This document shows positions 36,472 to 45,227 of a stretch of DNA of 64,000 nt, one piece after another (position 1 is the stretch's first letter; the number at the start of each line of letters is the position of its first letter). A program made the translations under genes and the position numbers. The stretch comes from an uncultured Anaerolineae bacterium. Lineage in GTDB: Bacteria; Chloroflexota; Anaerolineae; Aggregatilineales; Phototrophicaceae. Under the pieces are notes generated by a model that saw only the letters and a list, made by a program, of their open reading frames with translations, was not told the origin of the DNA and did no database searches. Location: assembly GCA_937944445.1 (NCBI GenBank), contig CALDYP010000026.1, forward strand, positions 1 through 64,000, in the 5' to 3' direction.

Positions 36472-37614
36472 ATGGAACGCACGATTTTTACGGACGAACA
36501 TCATATGTTTCGGCGGGCCTTCCGCCAATTTGTCGAGCGCGAGATCGTCCCCTATCACCATCAATGGGAAGAGGCCGGCATCGTCCCGCGTGAGGTGTGG
36601 CTGAAAGCCGGCGAAAATGGCTTCCTCGGCATGGACGTGCCAGAAGAGTATGGCGGTGGCGGCATCAAAGACTTCCGCTACAACACGATCATCACCGAGG
36701 AGTTGGTGCGCGTGGGCGCAAGCGGGCCGGGCTTCGCGCTCCACAACGACATTGTGATCCCCTACATCCTGCATTACGGAACCGAGGAGCAGAAACAGCG
36801 CTGGCTGCCGAAGATGGTCACAGGCGAGATCATCACGGCCATCGCCATGACCGAGCCGAACACCGGCAGCGACCTTGCCGGCGTGCGCACCACCGCCATC
36901 CGCGAGAACGGCCACTACCGCGTCAACGGCGCGAAGACGTTCATCACCAACGGCATCAACAACGACTTTGTGATCGCCGTCGTCAAGACCAACCCCGAGC
37001 AGAAGCACAGCGGCATCAGCCTCTTGTGCATCGAGCGCCAACACGAAGGCTACAAGCGCGGGCGCAACCTTGAAAAGATCGGCCTCAAAGCGCAAGACAC
37101 CGCCGAGCTGTTCTTTGAGGACGTATGCGTGCCTGTTGAGAACCTGCTGGGCGAGGAAGGCAAAGGCTTCATCTACCTGATGGAGCAGCTCCCACAGGAG
37201 CGCTTGGGGATTGCCGTGGCCGCCGTCGCCGGCGCTGCCACCGCGCTGGAGATGACCATCAAATACTGCCAAGAGCGCACCGCGTTCGGCAAGCCCATCG
37301 GCACATTCCAGAACAGCCGCTTCAAACTAGCCGAGATGAAAACGGAAGTCACCATCGGCCAAGTGTTCATCGACCGCTGCATCACAGAACTCAACGCGGG
37401 CACGCTGACGACCGAACAAGCCAGCATGGCCAAGTGGTGGGCCACCGACATGCAAGAACGGATCGTCGATCAATGCTTGCAGCTTCACGGCGGCTATGGC
37501 TACATGCTGGAGTATCCCATCAGCAAGTTCTATCTGGACGCGCGCGTCATGTCGATCTACGGCGGGACGAACGAGATCATGAAAGAGATCATCGGGCGCA
37601 GCATGGGGTTCTAA
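36472..37614 (+). CDS. Acyl-CoA dehydrogenase 1
   Basis: The 380-aa FAD enzyme oxidises acyl-CoA to the enoyl-CoA and passes electrons to ETF. The family signatures are visible: AIAMTEPNTGSDLAGVRT, the VNGAKTFITNG FAD region, and a C-terminal LHGGYGYMLEYPISKFYLD block. The catalytic Glu of short- and medium-chain types falls in the IYGGTNEIMKEIIGR segment. It may act on medium- or long-chain substrates; the exact chain length cannot be read. EtfAB, the electron acceptor, is encoded 5.6 kb downstream. Confidence 0.92.
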   Translation: MERTIFTDEHHMFRRAFRQFVEREIVPYHHQWEEAGIVPREVWLKAGENGFLGMDVPEEYGGGGIKDFRYNTIITEELVRVGASGPGFALHNDIVIPYILHYGTEEQKQRWLPKMVTGEIITAIAMTEPNTGSDLAGVRTTAIRENGHYRVNGAKTFITNGINNDFVIAVVKTNPEQKHSGISLLCIERQHEGYKRGRNLEKIGLKAQDTAELFFEDVCVPVENLLGEEGKGFIYLMEQLPQERLGIAVAAVAGAATALEMTIKYCQERTAFGKPIGTFQNSRFKLAEMKTEVTIGQVFIDRCITELNAGTLTTEQASMAKWWATDMQERIVDQCLQLHGGYGYMLEYPISKFYLDARVMSIYGGTNEIMKEIIGRSMGF

Positions 37615-37682
37615 TCAGCTCAAGCGCCTGCTGTCTCGGTTTAAGGGCGCACTGGCGCAAGGACAAGGCGTGCCTTGCCCAG

Positions 37683-38204
37683 CTAAGCACGGTAACGCTC
37701 TGGCATCGGCTCGTGCGTCTCACGGACGATGCGGAAGCCGCGTTTGAGGTAGTTGTCGAGGGCTTGGGGCGCGTCTAGGTTGCACGTGTGGACGATGACG
37801 CGCTCCGCGCCCATCTCCCACGCGCGGGCGATCGCATAGCTCAGCAGGTGCTTGCCCAAGCCCCGCCCGTGAAACGACGGGATCAGCCCTAAGTATTCGA
37901 TGCTGACCGCTGCGCTGATCGGCAGCAACTCTACGTAACCCGCAGGTTCCCCGCTCATCACGAGGCGGTGCAGTTCAGCAGCGGCCAGCGCCGCCATGAG
38001 CGCCTCATCGGGCATGAGCAGTCGATCCCGCCATGCGTACTGGCTGCCTACGGCGGTGTACATCGCGCGGTACGCCTCCGCCGAGGCAGGCTGCCAGCGC
38101 TCGATCCCGCCATCCGTCAGCCGCATGAACGCCGGGCGAAATTCCGCGCGATGTGTCATCTCCAAGTACCACGTGATGAGTGTGTCGGGCGTGTCCATTG
38201 TCAT
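37683..38204 (-). CDS. GNAT-family N-acetyltransferase
   Basis: The 173-aa protein has the acetyl-CoA-binding motif A, FHGRGLGKHLL (about residue 113), preceded by the usual beta strand SIEYLGLIPS and followed by ALDNYLKRGFRIV. Substrate unknown; the fold is close to acetyltransferases acting on small molecules or protein N termini. It is on the opposite strand between two acyl-CoA dehydrogenase genes, so it does not share their transcript. ATG 38204 or 38198 may be the start; the difference is two residues. Confidence 0.83.
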   Translation of the reverse strand: MTMDTPDTLITWYLEMTHRAEFRPAFMRLTDGGIERWQPASAEAYRAMYTAVGSQYAWRDRLLMPDEALMAALAAAELHRLVMSGEPAGYVELLPISAAVSIEYLGLIPSFHGRGLGKHLLSYAIARAWEMGAERVIVHTCNLDAPQALDNYLKRGFRIVRETHEPMPERYRA

Positions 38205-38336
38205 TTACTTACTTCTCATCTTTGATTATCATGAAGTGTATATGAAAAACTTGTCAGGCTGTATTTGAAAGAAAGACGAACTCAAGCCGCTTTTACTTGT
38301 GAGAACTGCCTGATCTAGAGCAAAGGTGACGTCAAG

Positions 38337-39569
38337 ATGAGCATTGATTTTTTGCTGAACGAAGACCAATTACAAGCGCGCCGTATGGTGCGCGAGTTCG
38401 CTGCCAAGGAGGTGATGCCGGTCATCGCCGAGTGGGATCGCAAGCAGGAGATGAACCCGGCATTCTTGCCGCGCATGGCCGAGCTGGGCATCTTGGGCAT
38501 CAGCATCCCCGTGCGCTACGGCGGGCAGGGGTTCGACTACATCACGCTCGGGCTGGTGTGTGAAGAACTCGAACGCGCGGATACACACCTGCGCGTTGTG
38601 ATGAGCGTGCACCACGGCCTCAACAGCCAAGCCCTGCTGCAATGGGGCACGGAGGAGCAGAAACAGCGCTTCCTCGTCCCGCAGGCGCGCGGCGAGAAGT
38701 ACGCGGCCTTCTGTTTGACCGAGCCGGGCGCAGGCAGTGACGTAGCGGCCATGACCAGCACCGCCCGTCGCGTCGGCGATCGCTACATCCTCAACGGCGA
38801 AAAGATGTGGATCAGCCTCGCCACCAAAGCGCATCACTTCCTCGTCGTCGCCAAGACCGATCCCGACGCAGGCCACAAAGGCATGAGCGCGTTCATCGTC
38901 ACTCGCGACATGCCCGGCGTCATCACTGGCGACATCCACGGCAAGTTGGGGGTGCGCGCTGGCTCGACGGGTTGGGTTAAGCTGGAAGACGTCGAAGTGC
39001 CGCTTGAGAACCGCCTCGGCGAAGAGGGCGAGGGCTTCAAGATCGCCATGTCCTGCCTTGACAACGGGCGCTACACCGTCGCGGCAGGCGCAACTGGCCT
39101 CATCCGCGCCTGCCTCGAGGAGAGCGTCAAATACGCCCACGAGCGCGCCACCTTCGGCAAGCCCATCGGTGAACACCAGCTCGTCAAGCAGAAGATCGCC
39201 TACATGCGCCAGTGGTACGACGCCGCCAGCCTGATGCTCTATAAGGTCGGCACGATGAAGAACCGCGGCCTGCGCAACACGCGCGAAACAGGCCAGTTCA
39301 AGTGGTACGCCACCGATCACAGCGTCCAAGCTGCGCTGGAGGCCGTTCAGATCCACGGCGCGTATGGCTTCAGCGATGAATACCCCGTTGAGCGCTACCT
39401 GCGCAACAGCAAGGGCGCGGTCATCTACGAAGGCACGAGCGAAATTCACCAACTGATGCAGGCCGATTACGAGTTGGGCTACCGCGCGGACAAGCCGCTG
39501 CGCTGCGAGATGCCCGCCTACGACGTCGAGTTCTTCCAAGGTGAGCCGCAAGCTGTCGCTGGGGATTAA
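38337..39569 (+). CDS. Acyl-CoA dehydrogenase 2
   Basis: The 410-aa enzyme has FCLTEPGAGSDVAAMTS, the LNGEKMWIS FAD segment, and VQIHGAYGFSDEYPVERYLRN with the C-terminal YEGTSEIHQLMQADY, where the catalytic Glu lies. About 20 extra residues follow the usual end. The LRVVMSVHHGLNSQAL region resembles glutaryl-CoA and isovaleryl-CoA dehydrogenase-type enzymes more than fatty-acyl ones, so an amino-acid breakdown role is possible. It is not a close copy of the gene at 36472. An AAGGTGA site lies before ATG 38337. Confidence 0.9.
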   Translation: MSIDFLLNEDQLQARRMVREFAAKEVMPVIAEWDRKQEMNPAFLPRMAELGILGISIPVRYGGQGFDYITLGLVCEELERADTHLRVVMSVHHGLNSQALLQWGTEEQKQRFLVPQARGEKYAAFCLTEPGAGSDVAAMTSTARRVGDRYILNGEKMWISLATKAHHFLVVAKTDPDAGHKGMSAFIVTRDMPGVITGDIHGKLGVRAGSTGWVKLEDVEVPLENRLGEEGEGFKIAMSCLDNGRYTVAAGATGLIRACLEESVKYAHERATFGKPIGEHQLVKQKIAYMRQWYDAASLMLYKVGTMKNRGLRNTRETGQFKWYATDHSVQAALEAVQIHGAYGFSDEYPVERYLRNSKGAVIYEGTSEIHQLMQADYELGYRADKPLRCEMPAYDVEFFQGEPQAVAGD

Positions 39570-39590
39570 GCCGACCCAAAACCATCATCA

Positions 39591-39616
39591 TCGGGGCGGG
39601 CTGCGGCTCGCCCCGA
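39591..39616 (+). terminator. Hairpin after the second acyl-CoA dehydrogenase
   Basis: TCGGGGCG, a 10-base loop and CGCCCCGA form a strong stem, but the sequence behind it (CTGGCTTTCC) has only a short T-run. Termination is likely but not certain. A -10-like TATACT follows at 39656 for the next gene. Confidence 0.6.
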
Positions 39617-39686
39617 CTGGCTTTCCCCCTGCGCGGTCAGCGCCTCCCTTCATGCTATACTACAGGAAACCAGCACGAGGTGACCG

Positions 39687-40337
39687 ATGGTGCTTGAAAC
39701 GACCGCGCCCCCAACTCCCCCCGGCATTCCGCTCTACGGCCAGATCATCGCCACCGGCGTTTCGTTCGACGACTTCATGAACGGGTACGCTCAGCAGCGC
39801 GTGGAATGGGTAGAAGGATCTGTGATTGAAATGCCGGGAATCAGCTTACAACACGCCAACCTGAGCAAGTTCCTGCTGTTCTTCTTGCAAGCCTATTTAG
39901 AGGCCAACAACGGCGGCCAAGTGTTTCAAGACCCGATGCTGATGGTGCTGCCCGGCGGGGCCACCCGCGCCCCTGACCTGCAAGTGATCCTGCCTGTTCA
40001 CGCCCACCGCATCGGCCAAAAGTTCATCCTCGGCCCGGCCGACCTCGTTGTCGAGATCGTCTCCGAGGGCAGTCAGAACATCGACCGCGTTAACAAGCTG
40101 ACGGAGTATGCCAAAGGCGGCGTGCCCGAATACTGGATCATCGACCCGATCTTCAACGAAGCCCTGTTCTACGTGCTGACCGACCAGCGCGAGTATCAGC
40201 GCGTCGCCCCTGTCGATGGTGTCTACACGAGCCGCGCCCTGCCCAAGCTCAAGCTGCCCGTCGCGCTGCTCTGGCAAGAGCCGCTGCCCACTCTCGCCCA
40301 GACCGTCGCCCTTGTCGCCGAAATGCTCAAACCGTAG
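39687..40337 (+). CDS. Uma2-family (DUF820) PD-(D/E)XK nuclease-fold protein
   Basis: The 216-aa protein has the family pattern: EWVEGSVIEMPG near the N terminus, APDLQVI (acidic residue) and DLVVEIVSEGSQNID (acidic strand followed by a positive residue in VNKL), then YAKGGVPEYWIIDP. These are abundant in Chloroflexota and cyanobacteria, usually in many copies, and are predicted nucleases of unknown job. It is in its own unit between the hairpin at 39591 and the small membrane gene at 40413. Confidence 0.87.
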   Translation: MVLETTAPPTPPGIPLYGQIIATGVSFDDFMNGYAQQRVEWVEGSVIEMPGISLQHANLSKFLLFFLQAYLEANNGGQVFQDPMLMVLPGGATRAPDLQVILPVHAHRIGQKFILGPADLVVEIVSEGSQNIDRVNKLTEYAKGGVPEYWIIDPIFNEALFYVLTDQREYQRVAPVDGVYTSRALPKLKLPVALLWQEPLPTLAQTVALVAEMLKP

Positions 40338-40412
40338 GCCAATCAACCAGTAAGGCCTACTTTTTTCATGGTTAAATAGCATCAGCAGTAGCACAATCGA
40401 GGGGGAGGCTGT

Positions 40413-40853
40413 ATGAAAAAGTTCAACGTTCTGAAGTTCATCATCCGAATGTTGAAAGTTGGCGCATGGCTGGCTGTCGTGTTCACATTTCTAATTGCAG
40501 CGTTTGCTGGTTGGAATGTGTTGGAAAATATTGCGCGGTGGCCAGCAGCGTGGTCAATTGGCAGCATTCTGAATCAAGTGTTGGCTTTCAGTCTTGGGAT
40601 TTCCTTCGGCTTGGTCGTCGCGTTGATCATCTACGGCCTTGCAGAGCTGCTCGATCTGCTCATCAGCATCCAAGAGAACACCTACAGCACGGCCAACGTG
40701 CTGCGCAACATGTACCGCGACCAGTTGAACTCACAGAACGTCGCCGCCATCCACGGCGGCCAAGATCGCAGCGTGCGGCTGCGTGATGTCACTCTGGAGG
40801 GCGATGTAGTGGAGACCGAACTGCCGCGCAGCAACGGCAGCACCCTTCGCTAG
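40413..40853 (+). CDS. Small membrane protein of unknown function
   Basis: The 146-aa protein has two membrane helices (about residues 18-36 and 53-80) and a C-terminal cytoplasmic tail of about 60 residues that begins with a likely amphipathic helix (ENTYSTANVLRNMYRDQLNS) and ends in charged, beta-like sequence. No family is recognised. A GGGGGAGG site precedes ATG 40413. Its last codon is 2 bp from the end of the convergent gene at 40855, with no terminator between. Confidence 0.6.
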   Translation: MKKFNVLKFIIRMLKVGAWLAVVFTFLIAAFAGWNVLENIARWPAAWSIGSILNQVLAFSLGISFGLVVALIIYGLAELLDLLISIQENTYSTANVLRNMYRDQLNSQNVAAIHGGQDRSVRLRDVTLEGDVVETELPRSNGSTLR

Positions 40854-40854
40854 C

Positions 40855-41226
40855 TCACTGGCCGTATTTGGCCACGCTGTAAGCGTACAGCGCCCCCACC
40901 AACAGCACCAGCGCCCCACAGCACGCCAGCAGTGGGTTGGCCTGTGCAAAGCCTGTCACGCTGTCGATTGCGCCCTCCACGCCTGCGCGCGGGGTCGCTG
41001 TGGGCAGCGCTACCGCGGTGAGCGTCGCTTGCACGCGCTCTTCAACGGCTGCCGTGGGCGTCCCCTGCGCAATCTCTGTCAGCCGCGCCTCCACGGTCGC
41101 TTGGATGATCGCCTCTGGCTCTGGCGTAGACGTGATACGCTGAATCAATGGGCTGACGGCCAGCAAAATCAGCGGGAGCGCCAAGATGAGCAAACCGATA
41201 AAAAAGGTGCGAGTGCGACGGGACAT
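40855..41226 (-). CDS. Bitopic membrane protein with Thr/Pro/Ala-rich middle
   Basis: The 123-aa protein has a membrane helix at each end (about residues 9-27 and 95-115). Between them lie about 65 residues rich in Ala, Thr, Glu and Pro with two partly repeated segments (TVEARLTEIAQGTPTAA and RVQATLTAVALPTATP). Such threonine-rich spacers are common in envelope proteins of this phylum. Function unknown. The middle is probably extracytoplasmic. Confidence 0.6.
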   Translation of the reverse strand: MSRRTRTFFIGLLILALPLILLAVSPLIQRITSTPEPEAIIQATVEARLTEIAQGTPTAAVEERVQATLTAVALPTATPRAGVEGAIDSVTGFAQANPLLACCGALVLLVGALYAYSVAKYGQ

Positions 41227-41300
41227 AGGGCGCTTCCTTCTTTGCGTTTTGTGTTATCGTTCTTTGCGTTCTGTGGTATCCTGTTGGCAAATGTTGAGAG

Positions 41301-41649
41301 GTGCAAGTGCCTCTGAATCGACATGAGGATCAAGTGCCTGCCCTCGTATTCATTGATTTTCATCAACAGCCCATACGCTTGACAGAAGAAAGGCACAACC
41401 ACCTGCTCCAACATCCTGAGATGGAAGGCCAGCTTGACCGCATCAGTGAGGTGCTGGCAGCCCCCCACCAGATTATCGCAACTTGTATCGACCCTTCTGT
41501 GCACGTTTATCAACGTTTCTATGGAAGATACCCCCATCTCGAGCAAGCACTTACTCGTCGTCGTGAAGAAAACGGACGTTGATGCATTTATACTTACTGC
41601 ATTTTACAGTCGAAAACCAAAATTAGGAGATGTCATATGGTCGGCATGA
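41301..41649 (+). pseudogene. Nuclease-like small protein, frameshifted
   Basis: The reading frame from GTG 41301 reads LVFIDFHQQPIRLTEERHNH and on to VYQRFYGRYP, then goes out of register. The sequence that would complete such a protein, SSKHLLVVVKKTDVDAF, then LTAFYSRKPKLGDVIW, is in the next frame and ends at TGA 41649. The switch falls at a run of five C (about 41531-41535); four would keep the frame. The joined protein of about 115 residues resembles small PBECR-like nuclease-fold proteins that are found beside DUF2283 genes, and it overlaps one here. It may be a decayed gene, a sequencing indel or programmed frameshifting. Confidence 0.68.
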
Positions 41650-41852
41650 AAGTCCACTATGACCTAGAGGGTGATCTGTTGGAAGTCACCTTTAGCGATC
41701 AACCCGCCTATGCCGAAGAAGTGGCAGAAGATGTCTTCCAACGTGTGTCGTCGGACGGCAAAGTGGTCGGTTTAGTGATCCTGCACTTCAGCAGACGGGC
41801 GTTGGATCCTCTCAGCTTGCCACTGGCTGTCACTGCCGTGCCAATCTCGTAA
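41637..41852 (+). CDS. DUF2283 family protein
   Basis: The 71-aa protein starts MVGMKVHYDLEGDLLEVTF and contains VVGLVILHFSRR, the pattern of the small DUF2283 family. It is a single small beta-rich domain of unknown role, often coded next to a small nuclease-like gene, which suggests a toxin-antitoxin-like pair. Here it overlaps the end of the frameshifted gene upstream by 13 bp. ATG 41637 was chosen because AGGAG lies 7 bases before it; ATG 41646 is the alternative. Confidence 0.82.
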   Translation: MVGMKVHYDLEGDLLEVTFSDQPAYAEEVAEDVFQRVSSDGKVVGLVILHFSRRALDPLSLPLAVTAVPIS

Positions 41853-41879
41853 ATTGCCAACTAGCATCGGTTTTAATTG

Positions 41880-42566
41880 ATGAACCTTATCTTTCTCGGC
41901 GACAGCCTGACCAACGGCAGCTACGGCGGGGATTGGGTCGCTCTGGTGCGCGCGGCGCTGCCACAGCACACGGTCATCAACGCGGGGGTGGGCGGGGACA
42001 CAGTCCTGAACCTGCTCGCACGCTTGGAAGCAGTGCTCGAACAGCACGCACCGGACGCCGTGTTCGTCATGGTGGGGGGCAACGACGCCGTCAGCTACAC
42101 GATGCCCGACACGCGCGGTTACTACCGCTCAGCTAAGAGGATCCCCGATGGCGTCGTCACGCCTGACCTGTTCCGCACCACCTACCGCGAGCTGCTGACG
42201 ACCCTGCTGCTGCGGCACGTTCAGCCGCTCGTCGGCCTCGCCCCCACCGAGTACAATCAGACCTTAATCGAAGCCAAACGCCAGTACAATCAGATAGCGC
42301 GCGAGGAAGCCGCAGCTCTCAACGTCCCAGTCTGCGACCTTGAGACAGATCTCACCCCCGCTCAGCCGGTTGAGCGCGGGCCGGTCACGCTGGCGTTCAT
42401 TCAGGAGATCGGCCAGCGGCAAGCCAGCGGCTGGCGTGACTTCGCGGCTGCGCGCGCCGCGTGGGGCTACACCTACACCTTTGACGGCATGCACCTCATG
42501 CCAGAGGCTGCGCCGCTGTTCGCTCAGCGCGTGACGGCCTTTCTGAAAGATCACCTTGTGTTGTGA
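41880..42566 (+). CDS. SGNH/GDSL-family hydrolase
   Basis: The 228-aa esterase-fold protein has all four SGNH blocks: FLGDSLTNGS (Ser), NAGVGGD (Gly), MVGGNDA (Asn) and FDGMHLMP (Asp and His). No signal peptide is visible, so it is probably cytoplasmic. Substrate unknown; relatives hydrolyse esters or acetylated sugars. ATG 41880 directly opens the GDSL strand. It is followed 17 bp later by the pentapeptide gene. Confidence 0.88.
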   Translation: MNLIFLGDSLTNGSYGGDWVALVRAALPQHTVINAGVGGDTVLNLLARLEAVLEQHAPDAVFVMVGGNDAVSYTMPDTRGYYRSAKRIPDGVVTPDLFRTTYRELLTTLLLRHVQPLVGLAPTEYNQTLIEAKRQYNQIAREEAAALNVPVCDLETDLTPAQPVERGPVTLAFIQEIGQRQASGWRDFAAARAAWGYTYTFDGMHLMPEAAPLFAQRVTAFLKDHLVL

Positions 42567-42583
42567 GCGATGGAGGCTGACTT

Positions 42584-43162
42584 GTGTTGAAGTGGCGGCG
42601 CGTGTGGAACACCTTTCGCCCGACGGAGAAACTGCTCGCAGAGCTGCGCGGCGCAGACAACGACCTTGCCCTGCTGCTGCTTGAGGAGATCAAAGAACGC
42701 TGCTTGCTGCAAACAGGCGCGCTAGAAGGCGTTGATTTGCACGGCGTGCGACTCGCTAGAGGCACATTCGCCGTTGGTCGCTTGCGCGGTGTCAACTTCA
42801 GCCATGCCGACCTCACCTACAGCTACTTCTACGATGCTGACCTCCAACAAGCGCAGATCACCCAAGCCGATTTCAGCCACGCCAACCTACGGCAGATTCG
42901 GCTGGATGGCGCGTCGGCGATGGGCGCGCGCTTCGTCATGGCAAACCTCGCGCGCGCATCGCTGGTGGGCTGTGACCTGCGCGAGGCCAAGCTAGACTCG
43001 GCGAACTTCTGGACAGCCGACTTGCGCGGCGCTGACCTGCGCGGCGCGTCCACACACGGGGCGAACTTCCACGACACGCTGTGCGACGAGACGACGCGCC
43101 TGCCAGACGGCAGTTTCTGGTCACCACAAGTCGATTGGCGTGTCCTCACCCGCCAGAATTAA
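42584..43162 (+). CDS. Pentapeptide repeat protein
   Basis: The 192-aa protein has repeats of the A(D/N)LxX type from about residue 45 to 170, such as ADLTYSYF, ADFSHANLRQIR and ADLRGADLRGAS. These form a right-handed square beta-helix. Some family members mimic DNA and guard gyrase against quinolones, but most have no known role and nothing here points to a particular one. GTG 42584 follows a TGGAGG site by 7 bases. Confidence 0.88.
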   Translation: MLKWRRVWNTFRPTEKLLAELRGADNDLALLLLEEIKERCLLQTGALEGVDLHGVRLARGTFAVGRLRGVNFSHADLTYSYFYDADLQQAQITQADFSHANLRQIRLDGASAMGARFVMANLARASLVGCDLREAKLDSANFWTADLRGADLRGASTHGANFHDTLCDETTRLPDGSFWSPQVDWRVLTRQN

Positions 43163-43256
43163 ACGCCTGTTTGATTGTCTTGCTATCAGGTACAATTTCA
43201 GGGGCAGTTGTATACTGCGTTGATAACACTTAGATCAATTTCAGGAGGAGTTGGCT

Positions 43257-44030
43257 TTGAACATCGTCACATTCACAAGGAGCACGCCGGACACCGCCGC
43301 CAAAGTAGAGGTGGACGGCAGCGGGGCAGTCACATGGGGTGGCGCAGCGACGGTCGTCAACCCGTGGGACGAGTACAGCTTGGAAGAGGCTATCGTCCAA
43401 GCGAAGAACATCGGCGGCAAAGCGACTGTCATCGCCATTGGGCCGGAGATGCACAACGAAGCGCTCAAGCACAGCATCGCCATGGGCCTTGACGCCGCCA
43501 TCCGCATTGAAGGCGTTGACCCCATCGACAGCCTGCAATGGGCGGCTGCCGCAGCAGCGGCGGTCAACAAGATTGGGGACGTCAAGCTCGTGATCTTCGG
43601 CAAGGAAAGCGTCGACGTAGGCACGGATCAGCACATCTACCAGACAGCGCGTAAGCTCGGCTGGACGATGCTCAGCTATGTGTCCAAGATCCTTGAACTG
43701 GATGCCGCCGCGGGGACGATCAAAGTTGAAAAGATGCTGGAGGGCGGCAAGCAGATCATCTCGGCTAAGCTGCCTGTCGTCATCAGCGTGATGAAGGGCA
43801 TCAACGAGCCGCGCTACCCTTCTTTCATCGGCATTCGCAAGGCTGGCAAAGCTGAGATTCCCGTCTGGACAGCGGCAGAGTTGGGCGTGGCCGTCAGCAG
43901 CGGCGTGCAACTCATCGGCTATGAGAACCTGCCCGTGCGCGAGGTGAAAACTGAGATGATCGATGGGGCTACCCCTCAGGAAAAAGCTGAAAAATTAGTC
44001 GAAAAGTTGTTGGAGGCAAAAGTCTTATGA
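43257..44030 (+). CDS. etfB: Electron transfer flavoprotein beta subunit
   Basis: The 257-aa subunit binds AMP and, with EtfA, takes electrons from acyl-CoA dehydrogenases. Markers are the NPWDEYSLEEA nucleotide-binding helix, GKATVIAIGPE and a C-terminal Lys/Glu-rich helix. The family motif between about 190 and 215 reads EPRYPSFIGIRKAGK. TTG 43257 was preferred to TTG 43251 because of its better distance from AGGAGGAG. It overlaps etfA by 4 bp (ATGA), which points to coupled translation of the two subunits in equal amounts. Confidence 0.92.
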   Translation: MNIVTFTRSTPDTAAKVEVDGSGAVTWGGAATVVNPWDEYSLEEAIVQAKNIGGKATVIAIGPEMHNEALKHSIAMGLDAAIRIEGVDPIDSLQWAAAAAAAVNKIGDVKLVIFGKESVDVGTDQHIYQTARKLGWTMLSYVSKILELDAAAGTIKVEKMLEGGKQIISAKLPVVISVMKGINEPRYPSFIGIRKAGKAEIPVWTAAELGVAVSSGVQLIGYENLPVREVKTEMIDGATPQEKAEKLVEKLLEAKVL

Positions 44031-45055
44031 GCCGTGTCGTTGCGTTTATCGAAGTCTTCGATGGAGTGGTCAACAACAGCAGTTGGGAAGCGCTGGGCGA
44101 AGGCGCGACCATCGCTAGAGCGTGGGGCGTGCCGCTTACGGCGCTCGTGCTGGGCAAGAACGCCGCCAGCATGGCGCAGGAGGCCGCCCACTACGGGGCC
44201 GATCACGTCGTGGTCTGCGACGATGCCGCCCTCGACGTCTACCGGCTGGAACCCTACGCCGCGCTCATCAGCGACTTGGTGAAACAGCATCAACCGAAGC
44301 TGGTGATCGCTGTCGGCAGCAGCATCGGGCGCGAGCTGCTGGCCACCGTCGCCGCTGACACAGACTCGCCGCTCGTCTCTGAGGCCGTTGAGGTGCAAGT
44401 GGACGGGGAGCGCTTGATCGTAACCCGTCCAGCTTACGCGGGCAAAGTGATGTCCAAAGTGGCGCTGGGTGGCGCTGGGACGGTGATGCTGCTCATTCGC
44501 CCGCGCGCGTTCCCGGCCCCGTCGAAGGACACCTCACGCGCGCTGAACGTCGAGAAAGTCAGCGCTCCAAACGTCGAAAGCGTTCAAGTAGAAGACTTCC
44601 AAGTTGAAAGCAGCAAAGTGAACTTGTCCGACGCGGCGATCATCGTATCTGGTGGGCGCGGCATGGCCAACAACCCCGCTACCCCCCCCTCTGGCGTGGC
44701 CGATCCGGCGGTGTGGAAAGCGCAAGAAGGCTTCAAAAACGTGCTCCAGCCGCTGGCCGATGTGTTGGGCGGCGCAGTCGGCGCGAGCCGTGCCGCGGTC
44801 GACGCAGGCTACATCAGCTACGATCATCAAGTAGGGCAGACCGGCAAAACCGTCAACCCAGACTTGTACATCGCCGCAGGCATCAGCGGCGCGATCCAGC
44901 ACCAAGCAGGCATGCGCAACAGCAAGGTCATCGTGGCCATCAACAAAGACGCAGACGCCCCCATCTTCAAGATGGCGCGTTACGGCATCGTCGGCGACAT
45001 CTACGAAGTCATCCCCGCGCTGACCGAAGTGCTCAAAAAACGCCTCGGCAAATGA
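44027..45055 (+). CDS. etfA: Electron transfer flavoprotein alpha subunit
   Basis: The 342-aa subunit has an N-terminal domain like EtfB and the C-terminal FAD domain with SGGRGMAN, the IISYD-type strand [15 protein letters not shown] and [12 protein letters not shown]. It carries the FAD that passes electrons to ETF-quinone oxidoreductase or, in bifurcating forms, couples two acceptors. I see no ferredoxin or ETF-QO gene close by, so a classic role with the two acyl-CoA dehydrogenases is the simpler reading. A strong hairpin lies just after the stop. Confidence 0.93.
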   Translation: MSRVVAFIEVFDGVVNNSSWEALGEGATIARAWGVPLTALVLGKNAASMAQEAAHYGADHVVVCDDAALDVYRLEPYAALISDLVKQHQPKLVIAVGSSIGRELLATVAADTDSPLVSEAVEVQVDGERLIVTRPAYAGKVMSKVALGGAGTVMLLIRPRAFPAPSKDTSRALNVEKVSAPNVESVQVEDFQVESSKVNLSDAAIIVSGGRGMANNPATPPSGVADPAVWKAQEGFKNVLQPLADVLGGAVGASRAAVDAGYISYDHQVGQTGKTVNPDLYIAAGISGAIQHQAGMRNSKVIVAINKDADAPIFKMARYGIVGDIYEVIPALTEVLKKRLGK

Positions 45056-45060
45056 TGAAC

Positions 45061-45086
45061 GACGCCAGCCACCTTCGGCTGGCGTC
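45061..45086 (+). terminator. Hairpin after etfA
   Basis: A perfect 10-bp stem GACGCCAGCC / GGCTGGCGTC with a 6-base loop follows etfA by 5 bases. The next bases (GATTGG) are not T-rich, so it may protect the 3' end of the messenger more than it terminates. Confidence 0.55.
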
Positions 45087-45114
45087 GATTGGTTATATCC
45101 ACACGCTTCGAGAG

Positions 45115-45143
45115 TTGTGAATCTGTCGTAAGAGTCATAGAAT
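45115..45143 (+). promoter_or_regulatory. Promoter of the Mrp operon
   Basis: TTGTGA (45115-45120), exactly 17 bases, and TAGAAT (45138-45143) precede mrpA by 84 bases. The -10 box is the same as in the promoter at 13991. Confidence 0.55.
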
Positions 45144-45227
45144 CAATCGGGCACTTAAACGAACTGCTCTGGGTGGATGACAACCTTTGGGGTTTCAAGC
45201 TTAGCTTGAATTCAGGACTATCATTAC

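Noticed and set aside
37666-37679. Palindrome CAAGGCGTGCCTTG between two genes
   Set aside because: Too short and without T-run or promoter context to call a terminator or operator.
38370-39551. Long minus-strand open frame (393 codons) opposite acyl-CoA dehydrogenase 2
   Set aside because: The plus-strand frame has all acyl-CoA dehydrogenase motifs; the antisense frame has none of any family.
42700-43100. DNA repeats in the pentapeptide gene
   Set aside because: The similarity comes from the five-residue protein repeat; the DNA units are not identical.
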